From the NCBI RefSeq assembly GCF_030159055.1, contig NZ_BQXQ01000024.1, positions 1-64,000 of the forward strand: a DNA stretch of 64,000 nt, written 5' to 3'. Position numbers and translations under genes: made by a program. This document shows positions 59,301-64,000 of this stretch, piece by piece. The stretch comes from Acidovorax sp. SUPP3334 (GTDB lineage: Bacteria; Pseudomonadota; Gammaproteobacteria; Burkholderiales; Burkholderiaceae_C). The notes beneath the pieces are model-generated. The model had not been told where the DNA came from. It saw only the letters and a list, made by a program, of their open reading frames with translations, and did not search any database. Positions within the stretch are counted from its first letter, which is position 1. Every line of letters begins with the position of its first letter.

Positions 59301-60010
59301 CACCCCAGTTTCTGGAAAAGCAGCGCCGTCATTGCCCGAACATCGTCGGCAGTGATGCTTCGATACGTCTTGCGCATTTCTTCGGCCTTGGCCTCATCCT
59401 GCTCACTCGTCAGAAGGGAGGAAACCGTGGTCAATTCCCTGCTGTTGTCGGCCTGGGGTGGAAGCAGAGTTCTTTTCACCAGCAGCGCCTTCAGGGCTTC
59501 AACCGTGGCAGCTTCGGCGCCATCGGTGCCAAAGAAACCCCTGAAATCGAACCGTGTCCCCTTGCGGCTAGCAGCCGCAAGGTTGCCAAGCGCCCACGGC
59601 GTCGAGCTGACGAAGGGGAGACCCGCCACGTAGCCCTCATCATCGATGGCCAAGACGAGCGATGCTGCATTTGCTGGGCTCGGTTTTTCGTCGTCATGAA
59701 TCGCCGGTGTGCCCAGAATCACTCGCGCTGCGTTCGTGTACACCTCCCCGGGTAGTACGCCCGCATAGAGGAGGAAGCGCTTCGTAGAGTCTTCCCTCAC
59801 CATAAATAACTTATCGAGATCGTCCCGCTTCTCTGGATCGACCCACGGCATGTCGTGGTCGGAGAGGCTGTCTACAGGAATTTCCCAGTTGCAAAGGTTT
59901 TTTTCGCGCTTTACCTCAGGAGGCTTTTGCGGGTTCAGGTACTCGAAGGCTTGCCAGAGTTGAAGAGCAGAGGAAATGTTGCGCTGTGTCTCTGAATTGA
60001 CTTTTTTCAT
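56369..60010 (-). CDS. Upf1-like SF1 helicase with long coiled-coil insert, candidate defence protein
   Basis: A 1213-residue protein. Residues 1-320 have no fold that I recognise. The SF1 helicase core then has Walker A (NGPPGTGKTTML, 356-367), Walker B LIDEAGQATP (929-938), motif III VGDPIQLEP (954-962), VHTFQGKEADFVIF (1134-1147) and motif VI VNVAVTRAKKRLYVIG (1170-1185), all of Upf1/DNA2 type. Between motifs I and II lies an insert of over 500 residues, largely coiled coil at about 533-620 and 685-810. It is a single gene, antisense to and just outside a conjugation gene cluster, with IS debris at its end, typical of island cargo. A role against phage or plasmids is inference. Confidence 0.8.
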   Translation of the reverse strand: MKKVNSETQRNISSALQLWQAFEYLNPQKPPEVKREKNLCNWEIPVDSLSDHDMPWVDPEKRDDLDKLFMVREDSTKRFLLYAGVLPGEVYTNAARVILGTPAIHDDEKPSPANAASLVLAIDDEGYVAGLPFVSSTPWALGNLAAASRKGTRFDFRGFFGTDGAEAATVEALKALLVKRTLLPPQADNSRELTTVSSLLTSEQDEAKAEEMRKTYRSITADDVRAMTALLFQKLGWAPSSEAPWVIKTQSVGKKSKKEMNDPLNSFYAEEVETVQAAFSTGNTGAALNQFLASIESPERVDLDVKDDKAPLVDGLHPSKLPLAAWPGSHPLVTAQQFAVNAIHRDLGSTGLFSVNGPPGTGKTTMLKDIVATVIQQRADALMAFNHPNDAFSEELKVEDHKYKVWKLDASLCGYGMVVASANNGAVENISLELPGLSAIDEAIKLDYFSEVSDSMGLKRKESRPASPQTWGLISAALGNSTNRNAFASTFWFPNKECKKLPDGTPNPLAQMSLPEWVDSQKAGVPSWQDAKARYQSARQRAAAEVKKSADLADTLERLPRSQDTLVQLQAQEAELQGELVQLESAASKAKQASDAAAAALVVSTSRLEHAQALAASKAKHDEAVALASAHVASRPVGEVHALIMEMAEAESEEKASQRNLVNHDRCRPGLLTRWFSRDKVAEWAARHRQLNDLIERAQKKYRDAQKLKHSIEHWDTKLRSLQEQEQKCKNAVNAACQRMEHAGFPRITGLSVVSAEHAKCQGNASACRHELQRVTGLFQQRTSTLAELRSTQAQLSGQIEVMTKKLDAASLRDSSRKAWHLFALSRDEFHQVSPYQDDGALFNARRELFVASMELHKAFVVHAWSKLKPTLSMFVDLLQGKLHGWRVQGGVMPLWDAFFVTVPLVSTAFASFPRLFKGVKGNDLAWVLIDEAGQATPQQAIGAIWRSKRAVIVGDPIQLEPVVNIPQELVAPLQAYCGTLPKYVPPDASVQTLADRSNRYGTLMGSKEDGTDIWLGSPLVVHRRCINPMFQIANAIAYENRMVYGTREDASFAATPSAWLDASNDDAQGHWIESQAKRALEGIEKLTDGKVRDGKGKLRIYVITPFRLVSERMRDLLSARFGKETAKEMCGTVHTFQGKEADFVIFLLGGDPARRGVISSYAGRKPNLVNVAVTRAKKRLYVIGNKEFWCSDSDFNGYYKTMERLMCKEDAT

Positions 60011-60229
60011 GGGTCGCGATCATAGGTCCGTCGAGCAGCCGATAAAGAGACGGTACCGCCTTCCGCAGAACACGTGCCAGGCCTACCCCGCTGACGTGAT
60101 GTGAGCAGCACGCCGTCGTGTGGTCACAGCGCCCCCAAAAAGCGGTGTCGCGCCCTTCCCCATTGTTGGCGGCATACCAGCGGCCCCCGCCGCAGCATCG
60201 AGTCTCCCCACCGCCCCAGGAGACCCGAC

Positions 60230-60622
60230 ATGACCTCGCGTGCCACGGCCAGCCACGGCGCTCCCGTCCACCTCCCCCTGCGCGGCGTGCTGGCCGTGGC
60301 ACTCCTTTGTGGCGGCGTCGCATCGGCGCACGCCGATCCCGCCATCGAGCGCGAGCAACTGGCGAGCGCCATGCGCCTGCTCGACCAGGTGGACCGCATC
60401 GCCCTGGCATCGGACGCCACGGCGGCTGCGCAACCGGCCCGATACCACTTCGACTACGCCCGCCTGCGCGACGATGTGCGCCGCATGCGGGTGGGCGTTG
60501 CCAGTTACCTCACGCCCCAGCGCGCTCAGCCGCGCGACCCGTCGTCCCTGGCGGGCCATTACATCCGTGAGGAAGCCCGCGACAGCACCAGCCCTTCACC
60601 GCAGCGGGAGCGATCGCGATGA
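60230..60622 (+). CDS. ICE conjugation protein, RAQPRD family
   Basis: A 130-residue secreted protein (signal peptide about 1-34, ending SAHA) of the RAQPRD family found in integrative conjugative elements of the PFGI-1/ICEclc type. The family motif reads RAQPRDPSSLAGHYIREE near the C-terminus. It is the first gene here of a tightly packed conjugation operon and overlaps the next by four bases. The exact role is unknown; it is part of the mating-pair apparatus. Confidence 0.9.
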   Translation: MTSRATASHGAPVHLPLRGVLAVALLCGGVASAHADPAIEREQLASAMRLLDQVDRIALASDATAAAQPARYHFDYARLRDDVRRMRVGVASYLTPQRAQPRDPSSLAGHYIREEARDSTSPSPQRERSR

Positions 60623-60858
60623 CCGCGAGCGCCGATCAGATCGCCGCGTTCCAAGCCAACGGCGGCTTCACGCCTTCGGCCGTTTCGACCGTGGTGCTGA
60701 GCTTCGTCTTCGCCGTCCTGCTGCTGTGGGGCGTGTGGGCCATGCGCACGGCCTATGTCGGCTGGGCCGAGCACCGGATTTCGCAAAGGCAGTTCGTGGG
60801 CGTGATCGCCCGCTTCCTCGCGATGTACCTGGTGCTGAGTTTTTTCCTGCTTTCCTGA
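60619..60858 (+). CDS. ICE conjugation protein, TIGR03758 (DUF3262) family
   Basis: A 79-residue inner-membrane protein with two hydrophobic helices (about 23-42 and 60-78) around a short basic loop (WAEHRISQRQFVG). This size and pattern, and its place between the RAQPRD and DUF2976 genes, match TIGR03758. It overlaps the upstream gene by four bases. It is probably a small structural part of the conjugative channel. Confidence 0.87.
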   Translation: MTASADQIAAFQANGGFTPSAVSTVVLSFVFAVLLLWGVWAMRTAYVGWAEHRISQRQFVGVIARFLAMYLVLSFFLLS

Positions 60859-60877
60859 TGACCGCCAAGGACTTGCC

Positions 60878-61249
60878 ATGAACCTGCTCCCCAACCGCCT
60901 TCGCCGCCGTGCCGCCTGCATGGCGGGCACCGCTGTCGCGGCCACGCTCCTGCCGCTGGCGCCGCCGGCACGCGCCTCCGGCCTGCCCACCATGGAAGAC
61001 CCCTCGCGCGGCGCCGGCAGCGGCATCCTCAAAACGCTGCAGAACTACGGCTACGACATCGTGCTGCTGGTGGCCCTGCTGGTGGTGGCGTCGATGTTCA
61101 TCGGCGTCTGCTACCACGCCTACACGCGCTATTCGGAAATCCACACCGGCCGCGCGACCTGGGGCCAGTTCGGCCTGACGGTGGCCGTGGGCGCGATGCT
61201 GCTGGTGGTGGGCATCTGGCTGCTCACCAAGGCCACGGCGATCCTGTAG
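60878..61249 (+). CDS. ICE conjugation membrane protein, TIGR03745 (DUF2976), VirB2-like
   Basis: A 123-residue protein with a signal peptide (cut likely after ARA at about residue 33), a short polar stretch (SGLPTMEDPSRGAGSG) and two transmembrane helices (about 60-80 and 100-118). This layout resembles pilins of VirB2 type, and TIGR03745 proteins are thought to be the pilus subunit of MPF-G systems. It lies 19 bases after the previous gene. The family is certain; the pilin role is from the literature on such systems. Confidence 0.88.
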   Translation: MNLLPNRLRRRAACMAGTAVAATLLPLAPPARASGLPTMEDPSRGAGSGILKTLQNYGYDIVLLVALLVVASMFIGVCYHAYTRYSEIHTGRATWGQFGLTVAVGAMLLVVGIWLLTKATAIL

Positions 61250-61261
61250 GGCTGCGCGCCG

Positions 61262-61690
61262 ATGGCTCTCCCTGAAACACCGCGCGACGGCCTCGTGGCT
61301 TTCCTGCCGCATCGCCTGAACCGCCAGCCCGTGGTCGTGCGCGGCCTGACCGCCGACGAGCTCTGGATCTGCGCGGGCCTGTCCGCCGCGGCCGGGCTGA
61401 TCGCAGGCCTGCCGCTGGCCTGGCTCACGCGCAGCGTGGCCATGGTGCCGACGATGATCGTGGCGGGCATCGCCGCGGGCGTGTTCATCGGCGGCGGTCT
61501 CCTGCGCCGGCAAAAGCGCGGGCGCCCCGACACCTGGCTGTACCGGCAGATGCAATGGCAACTGGCGCTGCGCCATCCCCATTGGGCCGCTCGGTTCGGT
61601 GGCCGCGACCTGGTGACCCGCACGGGTTGCTGGTCCACGCGCCGCACGTCGCGCATTCGGCGCCCCCGGCCGCGGGGCCGCACGCCATGA
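61262..61690 (+). CDS. ICE conjugation protein, TIGR03750 (DUF3487), VirB3-like
   Basis: A 142-residue protein beginning in the cytoplasm (FLPHRLNRQPVVVRGLTADE), with two close hydrophobic helices at about 36-56 and 60-78, then a basic C-terminal half (YRQMQWQLALRH). The N-terminal pattern is that of DUF3487, the VirB3 counterpart. The Arg-rich last 25 residues (RRTSRIRRPRPRGRTP) are unusual. It overlaps the next gene by four bases. Confidence 0.88.
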   Translation: MALPETPRDGLVAFLPHRLNRQPVVVRGLTADELWICAGLSAAAGLIAGLPLAWLTRSVAMVPTMIVAGIAAGVFIGGGLLRRQKRGRPDTWLYRQMQWQLALRHPHWAARFGGRDLVTRTGCWSTRRTSRIRRPRPRGRTP

Positions 61691-62418
61691 GCCGCATCAA
61701 GAACGAGGTGGCGCACCTGCAGGCCCATGTCACCACCCTGCGGCGTGGCGGTGCTGCGCTGTTCGCGTTGGCGCTACTGCTGGGCCTGGGCTGGTGGAAC
61801 GCGCCCCGCCACCTCACGATCCATGTGCCGCCGGACCTTCGCTCGGGCAGCACGCGCAAGTGGTGGGACGTGCCGCCCGAGAGCGTGTATGCGTTCACCC
61901 TCTACGTCTTCCAGCAAATCAACCGCTGGCCCACCAATGGCGAGGACGACTACCCGCGCAACCTGCGCGCCCTGTCCGCCTACCTCACGCCCGCCTGCCA
62001 GGCCTTGCTGCAGCAGGACTACGAAACCCGGCGCAACAACGGCGAGCTGCGCCAGCGCGTGCGGGGCCTGTATGAGTTGCCCGGCCGCGGCTACGGCGAC
62101 GACCCCGCCACGCGCGTCAAGGTGCTGTCCGAACGCGACTGGGTGGTCACCCTGGACGTCAGCGCCGACGAGTACTACGGCGGCGAACAGGTCAAGCGGG
62201 CCCTGGTGCGCTATCCCCTGAAAGTCGTGCGCCTGGACGTCGATCCCGAGCGCAATCCGTTCGGACTCGCGCTGGACTGCTACAGCGGCGCGCCGCAGCG
62301 CATCGCGCCGCCCTCGCCTGCGGCCTCGGCGCCGGCCCCAAGCACAGGCCCCTCCACGTCGCCTTCCATGCTCCCGCCCATTGCCCCTTCCCCCACGCTG
62401 TCCGGAGGCCATCCATGA
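61687..62418 (+). CDS. ICE conjugation protein, TIGR03746 (DUF2895), VirB8/TraE-like
   Basis: A 243-residue bitopic protein with one transmembrane helix at about 22-40 and a periplasmic NTF2-like domain, as in VirB8. Family marks include WWDVPPESVYAFTLYVFQQI and ALSAYLTPACQALLQQDYE. The start at 61687 overlaps the DUF3487 stop (ATGA); the frame is open upstream by chance. A Pro/Ser/Ala-rich tail ends the protein. It overlaps the next gene by four bases. Confidence 0.9.
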   Translation: MSRIKNEVAHLQAHVTTLRRGGAALFALALLLGLGWWNAPRHLTIHVPPDLRSGSTRKWWDVPPESVYAFTLYVFQQINRWPTNGEDDYPRNLRALSAYLTPACQALLQQDYETRRNNGELRQRVRGLYELPGRGYGDDPATRVKVLSERDWVVTLDVSADEYYGGEQVKRALVRYPLKVVRLDVDPERNPFGLALDCYSGAPQRIAPPSPAASAPAPSTGPSTSPSMLPPIAPSPTLSGGHP

Positions 62419-63368
62419 AGCGCTTCGTCCTGCCCCTGGCGCTGGGCGCCTGCGTCCTGTGGGGTGGCACACCCGCGGCGCACGCGCTGCAGATCCTGCG
62501 CTGGGAGCGCCTGCCGCTCGCGGTGCCGCTGCGCATCGGCGAGGAGCGCGTCCTCTTCATCGACCGCAACGTGCGCGTCGGCGTGCCGGCCGCGATCGCC
62601 GACCGTTTGCGTGTGCAGAGCGCCGGTGGTGCGATCTACCTCAAGGCCAGCGAAGCGATCGAGCCGACGCGCCTGCAGCTGCAGGATGCCGACAGCGGCG
62701 CGCTGATCCTGCTGGACATTGCCGCCGAGCCGGCGAAGGACGGGCAGGCGCCGCTGGAGCCGGTGCGCATCGTCGAGGGCGAGGCACCGGGTCCCCGCTA
62801 TGGCGCGCGCGATCACGCGAGCGGCGCCGCCGATACCGAACTGCCGGCAGATGCCACGGCCCCATCGACGCCGGAGGCCGCATCCACCGGCCGACGCGAA
62901 ACCCCCGTCGCGGTGGTGCTCACCCGCTACGCCGCGCAGAACCTGTACGCGCCGCTGCGCACCGTGGAGCCCGTGCGCGGGATCACGCAGGCTACCCTGC
63001 GCCGCGGCCTGGACCTGGACACCCTGGCGCCGTCCCTGCCCCTGCGGGCGAAGCCGCTCGCCGCCTGGCGCATGGAAGACCAGTGGGTTACTGCGGTCCG
63101 CCTGACCAACACCTCCCCGCGCTGGATCGACCTCGATCCGCGCATGCTGCTGGGCGACTTCGTGGCCGCGACGTTCCAGCACCCGGGCCTGGGACCGGCG
63201 GGCGATCCGACCGATACCACGGTGCTGTACCTGGTGACGCGCGGCCGCGGACTGGCCGATGCCCTGCTGCCGCACATCAGCCGCATCGACGCCGCGCAGA
63301 ACCTGCCGCGCGCGCCCGGCAGCGAGGCGGATGCAGAGCCATCCCCGGGAGCTCCCCATGCAAAGTAA
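62415..63368 (+). CDS. ICE conjugation protein, TIGR03749 (DUF3438), VirB9/TraK-like
   Basis: A 317-residue exported protein with a signal peptide (MKRFVLPLALGACVLWGG, cut near AHA at about residue 24), then a beta-rich TraK/VirB9-like part (ALQILRWERLPLAVPLRIGE, FIDRNVRVGVPAAIADRLRV). Its C-terminal domain includes AAWRMEDQWVTAVRLTN. It likely belongs to the outer-membrane core complex with the TraB-like protein that follows. It overlaps that gene by 11 bases. Confidence 0.9.
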   Translation: MKRFVLPLALGACVLWGGTPAAHALQILRWERLPLAVPLRIGEERVLFIDRNVRVGVPAAIADRLRVQSAGGAIYLKASEAIEPTRLQLQDADSGALILLDIAAEPAKDGQAPLEPVRIVEGEAPGPRYGARDHASGAADTELPADATAPSTPEAASTGRRETPVAVVLTRYAAQNLYAPLRTVEPVRGITQATLRRGLDLDTLAPSLPLRAKPLAAWRMEDQWVTAVRLTNTSPRWIDLDPRMLLGDFVAATFQHPGLGPAGDPTDTTVLYLVTRGRGLADALLPHISRIDAAQNLPRAPGSEADAEPSPGAPHAK

Positions 63369-64000
63369 CGGCCTGCTCAAGTGGCTGATGATCCCCATGG
63401 CCGCGCTGCTGGTTTTCGTGGGGATGCAGGTGTTTTCTGGGCGCAAGCCCGATCGCGCCGCATCGGGCGAGGTGGCGGCCCAGCTCACGCCGGAGGAGAT
63501 GAAGGCGCTCGGCATCGATGGCGACACGCCGCGCGACACCGTCGCCACACTTGTGGCGCAGGTCAAGCAGTTGCGCAACGAGCTGCAGACCTCGCTGGGC
63601 GACAACAAGAACCAGCGCGCCGAGAACGAGCGCCTGCGCCAGCGCGAAAGCGCCATCGACCAGCGCATCCAGGCCGTGCTCGACAGCGAACGCAGCCGCC
63701 TGCAGCAAGAGCGCGACCAGGTGGCCGGTGACAAGCAGCAGACCCAGGGGCTGCTGCAGGACCTGCAGCACAAGCTCGACCAGATGGGCGGCAAGCACGG
63801 CACTGCGGACTTGCCGGTCGGCCTGGGCCTGGAGGATGGCGACGGCAAGGGATTCGGCACGGCGGCCGGCACGCACGGGGTGCGCTGGATCGAACCCGAT
63901 GATGCGCGGCCGGAAGGCGCCAAGGGTCCGGCGACGGCCGCTGGCAAGGCGGACCGGTTTCCGATGCGCTTCGGCGCTGCCGATCCTGCTGGCGGCGCAC
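63358..64000 (+). CDS. ICE conjugation protein, TIGR03752 (PFL_4705), VirB10/TraB-like, cut by window edge
   Basis: The frame opens at the ATG at 63358 and runs off the right edge without a stop, so only about 214 residues are visible. It has an N-terminal anchor helix at about residues 8-26 (WLMIPMAALLVFVGMQVF) and a coiled coil at about 60-140 (QVKQLRNELQTSLGDNKNQR, then QQERDQVAGDKQQ), followed by a Gly-rich stretch. That is the layout of TraB/VirB10-type proteins, and the place after DUF3438 fits TIGR03752. The outer-membrane domain lies outside the window. Confidence 0.88.
   Translation, partial: MQSNGLLKWLMIPMAALLVFVGMQVFSGRKPDRAASGEVAAQLTPEEMKALGIDGDTPRDTVATLVAQVKQLRNELQTSLGDNKNQRAENERLRQRESAIDQRIQAVLDSERSRLQQERDQVAGDKQQTQGLLQDLQHKLDQMGGKHGTADLPVGLGLEDGDGKGFGTAAGTHGVRWIEPDDARPEGAKGPATAAGKADRFPMRFGAADPAGGA

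Overview
The window looks like a chromosome segment of a Comamonadaceae betaproteobacterium, most likely Acidovorax or a close relative. The basis is the gene order surE-pcm-nlpD-rluD and scpB-rluB-ndk-rlmN-pilW-rodZ-ispG-hisS-yfgM-bamB-der, the high GC of most genes, many Burkholderiales-type families (TctC/Bug binding protein, CaiB CoA-transferase next to an HMG-CoA-lyase-like gene), and a dispersed two-stem palindromic repeat in intergenic gaps. No 16S, tRNA or species marker is present, so the genus is an inference.

1-15.5 kb is core genome on the minus strand: RNA modification (rlmN, rluB, rluD), envelope and cell shape (bamB, rodZ, pilW, nlpD), isoprenoids (ispG), translation and ribosome assembly (hisS, der), chromosome segregation (scpB) and stationary-phase repair (surE, pcm). 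15.7-27.9 kb is more accessory: a quinone oxidoreductase, a GGDEF cyclase, a Tat-exported PhoD, a cupin, an EAL phosphodiesterase, a solute-binding protein and a multicopper oxidase, mixed with three decayed genes (ggt, an RCC1-repeat gene, an AraC regulator). 27.9-32.6 kb is the dnaG-rpoD pair, ended by a strong terminator, followed by a chemoreceptor.

34.7-44.6 kb holds a decaying catabolic locus (an in-frame DapA/tartrate-dehydratase chimera beside a truncated LysR gene), a two-component system with a likely 11-bp-periodic operator, a broken TctC gene, and an intact LysR / HMG-CoA lyase / CoA-transferase group. 44.8-53.7 kb has an HxlR regulator, an FKBP isomerase, a lipoprotein, and the ppsA-DUF4212-symporter operon divergent from ppsR.

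From 53.8 kb to the end the DNA is accessory. It holds a lysozyme-like protein with a small three-helix membrane protein (candidate toxin/immunity or endolysin/holin pair), a complete IS630-family element with TA duplications whose transposase borrows its stop codon from the target site, an IS5-family remnant, a 1213-residue Upf1-like SF1 helicase with a long coiled-coil insert, and seven genes of an ICE-type (PFGI-1/ICEclc-like, MPF-G) conjugation system running off the right edge.

At least five genes carry frameshifts, nonsense codons or large deletions, and one more is a deletion-made fusion. All are catabolic, regulatory or accessory, which suggests ongoing gene loss. I saw no CRISPR array, tRNA or rRNA.
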